Source: Planctomycetota bacterium
GTDB lineage: Bacteria; Planctomycetota; Planctomycetia; Pirellulales; Thermoguttaceae
DNA: 27,810 bases
Assembly: GCA_021784975.1 (NCBI GenBank)
Contig: JAJYGU010000458.1
Location: 1-27,810 of the forward strand
Direction of reading: 5' to 3'
The notes beneath the pieces are model-generated. The model worked only from the letters and a program-made list of their open reading frames with translations. It searched no databases and had not been told where the DNA came from. The position numbers and the translations under genes are program-made. This document shows positions 1 to 7,154 of the stretch, in pieces (the stretch's first letter is position 1; each line of letters begins with the position of its first letter).

Positions 1-1018
1 CCGGCACGGAAATTCGAAGAAAACCATTGCCAGATGTGCGGAAAGTGGGCTCCAAGTACCACGTCAGCCACAATCGCGGGTTGATTTTCCAGTGCCCCAG
101 GGTGGCCAACAGTGAAAACATGGCTGCCGCCAGCCGGCCACTCCACAGGGAACCCGAGCCGTAGAAGTTCTTTCGCGCCACGGCCGGGCCGCGCCCGGGT
201 CGTTCCGAGGCGTTGTTGTCCAACGGAATACGCGGATCATCAACGAACGGCTGCAACATGGGCTCGATCCTTTGCAGCCCATCGTTGAGCGTGCCGCCCG
301 CCAAGTCCAAATCATACTGTTCGAGTTGTCCGAGCAACCGCTCCGTGGGCCGATACGACGCATACTTGTCCAACAGGACGAGCACCCAAATCGAGACGCC
401 GTAGTTGCCTTTGGGAATCAGTTTTGGCGCAGGCGGGGCCGTCAGCGTGCGTCGCCCAGGGTTGCAATGGCACGCCGCCCGATAGCGTCGCCGTCGAAAC
501 CGCCGCCGATGGGCCCGCACGTCGATCTCCAACACCTCCGAATCTTCCGTGTCCGACATCAACGTGGCCGGCTTGCCACAGATCGGACAGATCAGCGATT
601 CCTCCGGCAAGCTAACAAACTCTTCCGTGACGGGCAGGTGGGAATAATCGCGCCGCCGATGTCCCGCATGGCCTGGCTGAGCGCCGCGATTCTTCCTGCC
701 AATCGCGGCTTCCGCGGGATCCAACAACTCGTTGGAGCGGTCGCTGACGCCAGATTTCTCCGACTTGCGCCCAAAAAGCTTGGCTTGCAGTACGCGAACC
801 TGACCCTGAGCTTGCTGAAGTTCCTCCTTCAACCCCTCGATCCGTTTGACGGCATCGGCGTGTCGGCTCTTCCAATAGCCCACTTCGCAACGAAGCTCAC
901 TCACCTCGCGGCGCAATGCCCCCAATTCCCGCTCCACCCGTCGCAAGGCCGGGCAGTCCGCACAGGAAACCGGCGTTTCCGGCGTCTCGGTCGGAAGGTC
1001 GAGAAGCGTGGCATCCAT
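1..1018 (-). pseudogene. IS66-family transposase, internally deleted, runs off left edge
   Basis: The minus frame is open from an ATG at 1018 to the window edge (339 codons). The N-terminal part has a coiled-coil stretch, then the LFGRKSEK motif, a zinc-binding CPICGKP and the RRRRYRAACHC region, all typical of the IS66 TnpC N-terminus. The C-terminal part has DDPRIPLDNNASER and RKNFYGSGSLWSG, the conserved end of IS66 transposases. Between GLQRIEPMLQPF and VDDPRIP the stretch that normally carries most of the DDE catalytic core, the arginine-rich YLWRSRAKE-like region and the helical part is absent, although the frame is kept. Full IS66 transposases are near 500 residues, so about 150-200 are missing. 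I infer a non-autonomous or dead copy. It lies 155 bp downstream of the M50-HlyD gene on the same strand, so its insertion may have cut that operon. Confidence 0.85.
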
Positions 1019-1173
1019 CGCGCCACGCTATACCCAGATTGCCTCGATCAGGCCAGATCAATTTCTACCCCTAGAGACAAGTTGGACGAAGCTTTACAAA
1101 CGGGGCCAAGCAAGTGGTTACGCCATCAAAAACTGACTACCTGCGGAACCGCTGACCACCTAGGGTAGTTGCC
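1019..1173. other. Junction between IS66 remnant and M50-HlyD gene
   Basis: A 155-bp non-coding stretch. It probably contains the IS66 left end, because the transposase start lies at 1018. Read on the minus strand, the part near 1120-1165 has an imperfect inverted pair (GGTTCCGC and, about 20 bases on, GCGTAACC). I could not fix the exact terminal repeat or target duplication without the other end of the element. Confidence 0.35.
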
Positions 1174-3603
1174 CTACCACCAGAACTCGGTGCGGAAGAA
1201 ACGGACCAGCCGGTCCAGGGCGATCAGGCCGATCGGGCGACGAGGGCCGTAGATGCGGGCGTAACCGGTCAGGTCCGATTCCAGCGGCGAGCCGGGGTCT
1301 TCCAAACGGCAGTAAACGTGCACCTGATTTTGTGACTCCGCTTTCTTGGCCTGGGTCGCCCGCGGAGCCACGCGGGTTACCGTGGCTGCGAAGCTCTCGT
1401 AGGGCAGCGACCGCAGCTTGATGCCGACCGGCTGACCGGAGTCGATCGTGGCCGCACTGTCCTCGTCCAAGCTGATGTCCAACACAAACGCCGATCGGTC
1501 CTCGACCGTGCAGATCGAGTCGCCCTGGTGGAGGTAGCGGCCGATCTTTTCTTGAAGATAGGGCGTGACCACCACGCCGGCGATCGGGCAGGGCACCTCC
1601 AAGCGGCGGCGGAGCTGCTGGAGGTAGTCCAGTTCGGCGTGGAGTTTGGCCAGGCGGGCCTCCGCCGCCCGTCGCTTTTCCGGCCGGGGGCCGAGCTTCA
1701 TCAGAGCGAGGTCGAACTGATCACCGGCCAATTCCTTTTGAAACACGGCCAGATCGCGCTCGGTCTCCATGGCCCCCAGGGTTGCCCGCGAGGCCCGCTC
1801 CGACAGCGCCTGTTGCCAGCGGGCCTCGGCCACCTGTTCAGCCAGCCGAACGCTGTCGTAGTCCTCGGCGCTAATGGCGTTGCGCTGAAGCAGCTCGCTG
1901 CCGCGAACGAGATTCCGCCGGGCCTCCTGAAGCTCCGACTTCCGTTCGGCGATCAGTTCGTCGAGCCGTACCAGCTCGTCGTGGACGCTCTGCCGCTGGC
2001 GATCGAGCCGGCTGGTGGCGCTCGTTTCCCATTGCTTGGCTAGAGCGACGGTGTGCTCCTGCTCGGCGATTTTTTCCGGCCGTGTGCCGGCCTCAAGCAG
2101 TTTAAGCTCGGCCTCGGCCTCGCGCACCGCTGCCTGCTGCTGGGCGATGCGGCTGGCCAGATCCGGGATGGTCAGGCTGGCCAGCCGTTGGCCGGCGGTA
2201 ACCGAGTCGCCCTGGTTGGCGTAGATGGCTTTAATGAATCCGTCGGCGGGGGCGCAGACCTCGGCCAGCGCGGCAGGGTGCAACACAAACGGTCCGCCAT
2301 GCCGGTCGCGGATGGGGATGCCGAACAGGGCTACCAGCACCGCGGCCACGGTGGCGCACCAGGCCAGCGCCCAGCGCCGCCGGCTGCGAAGCATGGCCCG
2401 GAACTGGCCGGCCGAAAAGCCGCGGAACAGGCCGGCGATCAGCCAACCGCCCAAAGAAAGTCCCCCGACCAGCCCCCACGGGCCGGCGTAGGGCCGCAGC
2501 AGCTCCGTCAGGCCAAGGGTCATTAGGCCGAGCAGCAGGACCGAAAACGTCCAGCTCGCCAGGGCGAAGCTGGTCAGGAACCGCCCCCGCGGGTCGCTCT
2601 CCGGCGGCGGCCCGCCCCACAGCAACCGCTGGACCCATTTGTTGAGCCGCTCGCGGGAGCGTTGCCACAAGTTGGGAATCTCGACCAGGTCGCTGAGCAA
2701 ATAATAGCCGTCGAGTTTTATCAACGGGTTGAAGTTCAGTAGCGAGCGAAAGCCGGTAACAGAGAACAGGATGAGGGCCAAATAGCTGACGAGGGTAGCT
2801 TCCAGCGTGGTTCGCCAGAGCAGGACCGCCGCCGCCCACATCACCAGGTCGCAGAAAGGGCCGGCAAACACCACCCACAGCCGCTTGGATTTCTCGGCAA
2901 ACAGCCAGCTATCGGAGACATTGGTATACAGGCCGGGCATGAGAAACAACAACAAAAATCCCATCTCGTGCACTTCCCCGCCGAAATGTTTGCACGTCAG
3001 GCCGTGGGCAAACTCGTGACCGGCGGTGCTGAAGAAGACCGTTAGCCAGGCCCAGAACAACATTTGCCATCCCAAGGCGCTGGTGAATCGTCTGACGAAT
3101 TCCCCTACGTTAGCCATAATGACTCCCAGGGCCAGCAGAACCAGGGCGGCCGACAGCAACGCGAACGCCGGCGTCCACAGAAACCGCACCCGAGCGGCCC
3201 AAAAACTCAGGAGCCGATCGGGGTCGATCAAGTGGAGCCGCCAATAGAGGATTTGAGATAGGGTAGGGCCGGCGGGGCCCGATCCTGCCAACTCGTATCC
3301 GGTCTGCCGGTCCCCCGTGGGCTCGGCCGGGATCTCCAGGAGACCCTGGCTGGCCGCCAACTCAAGAAACTCGCGTAAGTCGTCCGCTGAGAGAGGCGAA
3401 CCGCGTTGCGACTCAAAGGCCCGGCAAATCTCATCTGCGGTATACTGCCCATCCAAGTGTTGGAGGAGGAACGCCTCGTCCGCCCCCAGTTGGAAGTATT
3501 CGCTGGTCACCGGGTTCTTGACGACCCATCGCCGGCCCTCGTCGAGCGGCACCAGCAGGATGTCGGATCGACGAAGCGGCAGCCGTTTCAATTGCTCGGC
3601 CAT
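1174..3603 (-). CDS. PqqD-like / M50 site-2 protease / HlyD-type adaptor fusion protein
   Basis: 809 residues in three parts. Residues 1-92 resemble PqqD, the RiPP-recognition fold: a short beta region then helices (PVTSEYFQLGADEAFLLQHL, TADEICRAF, LREFLELA). Residues about 140-425 form a polytopic membrane domain with HEFAH at 196-200 and NPLIKLDGYY at 292-301, the zinc-ligand motifs of the M50 protease family. Residues about 445-790 form a HlyD/membrane-fusion-type region: a first lipoyl half (APADGFIKAIYANQGDSV), a long coiled coil (about 484-665), then the second lipoyl half (CPIAGVVVTPYLQEKIG) and beta-barrel. The active-site motifs look intact. It lies downstream of the small LEDR-motif peptide gene on the same strand, with a terminator between. 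I infer recognition, cleavage and/or export of a peptide across the inner membrane. No ABC or RND partner is visible; one could have been lost at the IS66 insertion. Confidence 0.85.
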   Translation of the reverse strand: MAEQLKRLPLRRSDILLVPLDEGRRWVVKNPVTSEYFQLGADEAFLLQHLDGQYTADEICRAFESQRGSPLSADDLREFLELAASQGLLEIPAEPTGDRQTGYELAGSGPAGPTLSQILYWRLHLIDPDRLLSFWAARVRFLWTPAFALLSAALVLLALGVIMANVGEFVRRFTSALGWQMLFWAWLTVFFSTAGHEFAHGLTCKHFGGEVHEMGFLLLFLMPGLYTNVSDSWLFAEKSKRLWVVFAGPFCDLVMWAAAVLLWRTTLEATLVSYLALILFSVTGFRSLLNFNPLIKLDGYYLLSDLVEIPNLWQRSRERLNKWVQRLLWGGPPPESDPRGRFLTSFALASWTFSVLLLGLMTLGLTELLRPYAGPWGLVGGLSLGGWLIAGLFRGFSAGQFRAMLRSRRRWALAWCATVAAVLVALFGIPIRDRHGGPFVLHPAALAEVCAPADGFIKAIYANQGDSVTAGQRLASLTIPDLASRIAQQQAAVREAEAELKLLEAGTRPEKIAEQEHTVALAKQWETSATSRLDRQRQSVHDELVRLDELIAERKSELQEARRNLVRGSELLQRNAISAEDYDSVRLAEQVAEARWQQALSERASRATLGAMETERDLAVFQKELAGDQFDLALMKLGPRPEKRRAAEARLAKLHAELDYLQQLRRRLEVPCPIAGVVVTPYLQEKIGRYLHQGDSICTVEDRSAFVLDISLDEDSAATIDSGQPVGIKLRSLPYESFAATVTRVAPRATQAKKAESQNQVHVYCRLEDPGSPLESDLTGYARIYGPRRPIGLIALDRLVRFFRTEFWW

Positions 3604-3714
3604 GGATGCACGTCAAATCGCAACTTACGCTCGCCAGAAGTCGAGACCCTCGCCGCCGCGCGCCGATCAGCCGGCCGGCCACGGACTCTTGACGTCCACG
3701 CACCCACGACCCGG

Positions 3715-3767
3715 AAAACAAAACAGCCACGCCGCGGGGCAAGGAATTATACCCGCAACGTGGCTGT
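3715..3767 (-). terminator. Intrinsic terminator/attenuator between peptide gene and M50-HlyD gene
   Basis: On the minus strand ACAGCCACGTTGCGGG (3767-3752) pairs with CCCGCGGCGTGGCTGT (3738-3723). This is a 16-bp stem with two G-U pairs and a 13-base loop, directly followed by TTTGTTTT (3722-3715). It starts about 30 bases after the peptide stop. It would give abundant short peptide mRNA and limited read-through into the exporter gene. Confidence 0.85.
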
Positions 3768-3796
3768 CGAATTGTTCGCCTCTCAGAGGCCGAGGA

Positions 3797-4006
3797 TCAT
3801 AGGCCGAAGATCGTGGTGGCGTTGCCCAAATTGGCCCCGACGCCCACCGCCGTGCTCAGACCAACCGGCGATAAGCCTAACAGTCCAATCTGGGCTTGGG
3901 CATTGACGCTGGCCGTCGCGGCAATGCCTAGCCCAACCATGCCCAGGGCTGGCGCAATTCGATCTTCCAGCTTCTGAATCTCAAATCGTTTCTTTTGTGA
4001 TGCCAT
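3797..4006 (-). CDS. Small LEDR-motif peptide, candidate substrate of the M50-HlyD protein
   Basis: 69 residues from the ATG at 4006, chosen because AGGAGGG lies at 4017-4011; the in-frame ATG at 4024 lacks such a site. The N-terminus is basic (MASQKKRFEIQ) and leads into KLEDRIAPA, like the short LEDR-type motif at the N-terminus of many exported planctomycete proteins (compare Pfam Planc_extracel). The remaining roughly 49 residues consist almost wholly of Gly, Ala, Leu, Val, Thr and Ser, with no Cys, Lys or charged residues, ending TTIFGL. It is expressed from its own divergent promoter region, is followed by a strong terminator, and then by a PqqD/M50/HlyD fusion. A leader-core RiPP-like precursor or a small exported or membrane peptide would both fit. 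The function is unknown; the coding call is supported by the RBS, the motif and the terminator. Confidence 0.75.
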   Translation of the reverse strand: MASQKKRFEIQKLEDRIAPALGMVGLGIAATASVNAQAQIGLLGLSPVGLSTAVGVGANLGNATTIFGL

Positions 4007-4100
4007 GGCACCCTCCTGTTCCAAACCACTCCTAGTACCTGCCTATTTGACTTGCAATCCGTGCGCCCGTCGTTAACGTTTTCTTGCTTCGTAACGCGAA

Positions 4101-4130
4101 TGGCTGATACCGGCCCCGGGCGTGCCAACG
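4101..4130 (-). promoter_or_regulatory. Candidate sigma-54 promoter of the peptide gene
   Basis: The minus strand reads TTGGCACG at 4128-4121, an exact -24 element. The invariant GG (4126-4125) is followed after 10 bases by GC (4114-4113). The rest of the -12 box (GGGCC rather than TTGCT) is poor. Initiation would be near 4101, giving a leader of about 95 bases. The adjacent gene encodes a sigma-54 activator, which raises the plausibility. Confidence 0.5.
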
Positions 4131-4153
4131 TAACTCATTTCGTAGCAAGCACT

Positions 4154-4163
4154 ATTCGCGAAT
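4154..4163. promoter_or_regulatory. Palindrome ATTCGCGAAT in the divergent region
   Basis: A perfect 10-bp palindrome about 28 bp upstream of the candidate -24 box of the peptide promoter. It shares the TCGCGA core with the end of the palindrome at 4247-4263. It could be an activator half-site, but this is inference. Confidence 0.3.
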
Positions 4164-4246
4164 TGGCACCGTCGTCCACCGGCCGCGGAGCCACGAAACG
4201 ACGGTAGGCATGCACCGCTGCTCCTGCGGCCAACAGTGTCTCTGCG

Positions 4247-4263
4247 CGCGACAAAATGTCGCG
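4247..4263. promoter_or_regulatory. 17-bp palindrome, candidate operator/enhancer site
   Basis: CGCGACA-AAA-TGTCGCG, with perfect 7-bp arms. It sits immediately upstream of the candidate -35 box of the sigma-54 activator gene and about 120 bp upstream of the candidate sigma-54 promoter of the peptide gene. That is a usual distance for an enhancer-type binding site. Confidence 0.45.
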
Positions 4264-4268
4264 AATGG

Positions 4269-4296
4269 TGGACAAGTCGTCCGATTTATTTATATC
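4269..4296 (+). promoter_or_regulatory. Candidate sigma-70 promoter of the sigma-54 activator gene
   Basis: TGGACA (4269-4274), 16 bases, TATATC (4291-4296), in the only AT-rich patch of the divergent region. The leader to the ATG at 4438 would be about 135 bases. A second exact TTGGCACG octamer at 4343-4350 points the same way but has GA instead of GC at the -12 position. Confidence 0.35.
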
Positions 4297-4437
4297 TTCT
4301 GGGGCACCGGTGGTTTCTGGCGCGGCGGCCCCCTAGAATTGGTTGGCACGTCGTTAGAGTTGTGCTCAAAGGCTCGCACCTCGTGTCAGCGTGCGGGAAG
4401 GCGCGGATTGCGTTCGACAGCCTATCGGGAGCCTGCG

Positions 4438-5454
4438 ATGACAAGGGTCAAGCGGTGTGGGGAGTGGCCGACCGTGTTTGGCCGGATGATCGGGTGCTCC
4501 GCGGCCATGCGCCATGTGTTTGAGCAGATTGAGCGGGCGGCGCAGGCCGACACCACCGTGCTCTTGCGGGGGGAGTCGGGGACCGGCAAGGAGTTGGCGG
4601 CCCGAGCCATCCACGAGAACAGCCCCCGCCGACACGGACCCTTCATTGCGATTAACGTGGCAGCCGTTCCCGATACGCTCATCGAGAGCGAGCTTTTCGG
4701 CCACGTGCAAGGGGCGTTCACCGGCGCCGACAAGGACCGGGTGGGGCGATTCGAAGCTGCCCACCTGGGGACCCTGTTCATCGACGAGATCGGCGACGTG
4801 CAGCTCCCCTCGCAGGCAAAACTGTTGCGAGTCTTGGAAGACCGCCGCGTCACGCCCGTCGGCAGCAACGAGGCCCGAGAAGTCGATGCGCGGGTGATCT
4901 TCGCCACCAACCGAAACTTGGAAGAGATGGTGACGCAGGGAAAATTCCGCGAAGACCTGTACTATCGCATCAACGTGGTGTCTCTTGCCTTGCCGCCGCT
5001 CCGCGAACACCGCGAAGACATCGCGCCGCTGACCCGCCACTTCCTCGATGAGCTATGCGTCGCCAACCGCAAACCGCCCGCAGCGCCGGACACCGAGTTG
5101 ATGCGGTTCCTGAAGGACTATGATTGGCCGGGCAATGTGCGACAGCTCCGCAGTTGTCTGGAAAGCATGCTCTTGTTTGCCGATTCGGCGAGGTTGACCG
5201 TCAAGGACCTGCCGGCCATTGCCCTAGCGCCCAACGAAAGCACCGACGCCTGCTGCACGGTATGTCAGAAGGGCACTCTCGAGGAAATCATCCGCGGCAT
5301 CGTGTTGCGGAGACTTCGCCGCTGCGGAGGCAGCCGCTTGCGGACAGCCGACTCGCTGGGGATCTCCGTCCGCACCTTGCAGCGCCGTCTCATACAATGG
5401 GGCAACGGCGATGGTCAGCCAGTCCAGCCTACCGGTGATACCCAGGCGACTTAG
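4438..5454 (+). CDS. Sigma-54-dependent transcriptional activator, AAA+ and Fis-HTH only
   Basis: 338 residues from the ATG at 4438, which has GGGAG seven bases upstream. The frame stays open back to 4210, but that extension is Cys/Arg-rich and lies over the promoter region. The AAA+ domain carries Walker A GESGTGK (45-51), GAFTGA (92-97, the sigma-54 contact loop), Walker B TLFIDE (112-117) and the arginine region FREDLYYRI (170-178). A Fis-type helix-turn-helix is at about 299-320 (TADSLGISVRTLQRRL). There is no receiver, GAF or PAS domain: the AAA+ module begins within about 15 residues, as in PspF-type activators. A CCTVC cluster (272-276) in the linker could sense metal or redox state. 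It is divergent from the peptide/M50-HlyD genes and is the natural candidate for their regulator. MscS follows 32 bp later. Confidence 0.92.
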   Translation: MTRVKRCGEWPTVFGRMIGCSAAMRHVFEQIERAAQADTTVLLRGESGTGKELAARAIHENSPRRHGPFIAINVAAVPDTLIESELFGHVQGAFTGADKDRVGRFEAAHLGTLFIDEIGDVQLPSQAKLLRVLEDRRVTPVGSNEAREVDARVIFATNRNLEEMVTQGKFREDLYYRINVVSLALPPLREHREDIAPLTRHFLDELCVANRKPPAAPDTELMRFLKDYDWPGNVRQLRSCLESMLLFADSARLTVKDLPAIALAPNESTDACCTVCQKGTLEEIIRGIVLRRLRRCGGSRLRTADSLGISVRTLQRRLIQWGNGDGQPVQPTGDTQAT

Positions 5455-5486
5455 CCGGTCGCCGTCTTGCTCAAGAGACTTTTGCC

Positions 5487-6530
5487 ATGACTGGGCCCAA
5501 GGAACTGATCGAATCCATCGTGATTATTGTGGTCGCGCTGGCGCTGGCCGCGGTCTTGCACCGCATCGCCAGGTGGCTGTTGGGCGCTAGGGCAATCAGG
5601 GGTCCCGCCCCGCTCGGCCGCGTGGGAACCTTCCTGGATTATTGGAATGCGCCCCTGCGGGCGCTGATTCCGGCGCTATGCGTGATGGTTGCCTTGCAGT
5701 TCACCTATTTCCCCGTGGAGGTGACGCAATGGGTGTCCGTCTGGTTGATGGCGGCGGCCGCCTGGTTTTGCGTGCGGACGGTGTACCTGGCGGGCGATCT
5801 GGTAGTGGCCCACTTGGGCCTGACGGCCAAAGACAATCTTCACGCGCGGCGAATCTCCACCGGAGTGCACATCCTTCAACGCATGCTCTCCGCGGTGGTC
5901 TGGTTCGTGGCCGCCGCGGTGATATTGATGGCCTTCAATGAAGTCAAACAGTTCGGGGTCAGCATGTTGGCCTCGGCGGGCGTGGCCGGCATCATCATCG
6001 GTTTTGCCGCCCAGCGATCGCTGGGTACCATTCTTGCCGGGATCCAGATCGCCATCGCCCAGCCCATCCGGCTCGACGACCTGGTGATCGTGGAAGGCGA
6101 GTCGGGCTGGATCGAGGAAATCAACCTGACTTACGTGGTGGTGCGGATTTGGGACCAACGGCGGCTGGTGCTTCCGGTCACCTACTTTATCAACAAGCCG
6201 TTTCAGAACTGGACGCGAACCACCACCGAACTGTTGGGCACGGTAATGCTCTACGCCGACTACACGATTCCCGTCCAGGAGGTCCGCCACGAATTGGAAC
6301 ACATTCTCTCCGAGACCGCGCTCTGGAACCATAAGGCCTGGGCCCTCCAGGTGACCGATGCCAAAGAGAATACGGTGCAGCTCCGCGCCCTGATGAGTGC
6401 CGACGATTCGTCGTCGCTCTGGGACCTCCGCTGCCTGGTGCGGGAAAGACTGCTGGACTTCCTGCAACGGCGTTTTCCCGAGCATTTGCCGCGGACGCGA
6501 GTAGAGATGGGGCCGCCCGCCAAGATGTAG
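5487..6530 (+). CDS. Mechanosensitive ion channel, MscS family
   Basis: 347 residues. Hydrophobic helices lie at about 8-30, 52-72, 77-105 and 128-150. The MscS pore-lining segment with its small residues follows (MLASAGVAGIIIGFAAQ, about 158-175), then the beta domain (PIRLDDLVIVEGESGWIEEI, VLPVTYFINKPFQNW) and an alpha/beta C-terminus. It would open on membrane tension to release solutes under hypo-osmotic shock. The start at 5487 is 32 bp after the sigma-54 activator stop, so the two may be co-transcribed. It is close to family length and appears intact. Confidence 0.92.
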   Translation: MTGPKELIESIVIIVVALALAAVLHRIARWLLGARAIRGPAPLGRVGTFLDYWNAPLRALIPALCVMVALQFTYFPVEVTQWVSVWLMAAAAWFCVRTVYLAGDLVVAHLGLTAKDNLHARRISTGVHILQRMLSAVVWFVAAAVILMAFNEVKQFGVSMLASAGVAGIIIGFAAQRSLGTILAGIQIAIAQPIRLDDLVIVEGESGWIEEINLTYVVVRIWDQRRLVLPVTYFINKPFQNWTRTTTELLGTVMLYADYTIPVQEVRHELEHILSETALWNHKAWALQVTDAKENTVQLRALMSADDSSSLWDLRCLVRERLLDFLQRRFPEHLPRTRVEMGPPAKM

Positions 6531-6534
6531 GGCA

Positions 6535-6567
6535 GGTCGAGCGAATCGAGCCCCACCAAAGGTGACT
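6535..6567 (+). repeat. 33-bp dispersed repeat, copy 1
   Basis: It starts GGTCGAGCGAATCGAGCCCC and ends GGTGACT, right after the MscS stop. It matches copy 2 at 7108-7140 in 30 of 33 positions. The core GAGCGAAGCGAG of copy 2 is a mirror repeat. Confidence 0.7.
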
Positions 6568-6604
6568 ATACTGACAGGGTATAGAACTATTCGCGAGACG
6601 CCGC

Positions 6605-7132
6605 ATGCCGCTGTTGAGTGACTACGCACGCAAGAAGAAGATCGACTACTTCCTCAAAACGATCCCCAAGGACGCTCGAATCCTCGAGGTCGGATGTGGG
6701 AGTGGTTGGGTCCTGGAGTATCTTCGCGGGCACGGCTGGCAACACAGTTGGGGCATCGACGTGCGGCCGCCGGCCGACTACGTTGGAGACATTCGCCGGT
6801 GGCGCGAGTTGGGGCTTGAGGCCGGGTCGTTCGACGTGATCATCGCCTTCGAGGTGGTCGAACACGTCAACTGTTTTCGCGACTGCTACGAGTTGCTGAA
6901 GCCGGGCGGACGGCTGTTGTTGACTTCTCCCCTGCCGTGCATGGATTGGTTCATGAAGCTCTTGGAGACGTTGCGACTCAACCAGAAGCGCACCAGTCCG
7001 CACAATTGCCTGGTGAATTTTGCCGCCGTGCCGGAGTTCGAACGCAAAGATATCAAAGTAGTGGGCGGTCTGTCCCAGTGGGGAATTTTCCACAAAGTTG
7101 CAGGCTGGGTCGAGCGAAGCGAGCCCCACTAA
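6605..7132 (+). CDS. Class I SAM-dependent methyltransferase
   Basis: 175 residues. Motif I is ILEVGCGSG (about 25-33), followed by an acidic strand end (GIDVRPP), FDVIIAFEVVEHV (about 78-90) and LKPGGRLLLTSPLP (about 101-114). This is the UbiE/Methyltransf_11 pattern that binds S-adenosylmethionine. The substrate cannot be told. It is short for a complete Rossmann methyltransferase with a substrate lid, and its last residues (WVERSEPH) are encoded by copy 2 of a 33-bp repeat, so the natural C-terminus may have been replaced or extended by the repeat. It stands between MscS and a convergent gene and has no obvious pathway partner. Confidence 0.85.
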   Translation: MPLLSDYARKKKIDYFLKTIPKDARILEVGCGSGWVLEYLRGHGWQHSWGIDVRPPADYVGDIRRWRELGLEAGSFDVIIAFEVVEHVNCFRDCYELLKPGGRLLLTSPLPCMDWFMKLLETLRLNQKRTSPHNCLVNFAAVPEFERKDIKVVGGLSQWGIFHKVAGWVERSEPH

Positions 7133-7140
7133 ACGTGACT
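7108..7140 (+). repeat. 33-bp dispersed repeat, copy 2, supplies the methyltransferase stop
   Basis: It has 30 of 33 identities to 6535-6567. The repeat is read in frame by the methyltransferase gene as VERSEPH followed by the stop. The two copies flank the gene in the same orientation. Confidence 0.7.
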
Positions 7141-7154
7141 TGCCGTCCCCACGC

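Noticed and set aside
272..1168. 298-codon plus-strand frame at the left end
   Set aside because: It is the antisense of the IS66 transposase, whose conserved motifs are on the minus strand.
3746..3751. Perfect TATAAT on the minus strand as promoter of the M50-HlyD gene
   Set aside because: No acceptable -35 box at 16-18 bases (the nearest, TCGACA, is 13 away), and the bases lie in the terminator loop.
4343..4358. TTGGCACG on the plus strand as a full sigma-54 promoter for the activator gene
   Set aside because: The -12 dinucleotide is GA instead of the near-invariant GC. Kept only as part of the observation on paired octamers.
4210..4437. N-terminal extension of the sigma-54 activator from the ATG at 4210
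   Set aside because: The extension is low-quality sequence over the promoter region; the ATG at 4438 has a Shine-Dalgarno and starts at the family N-terminus.
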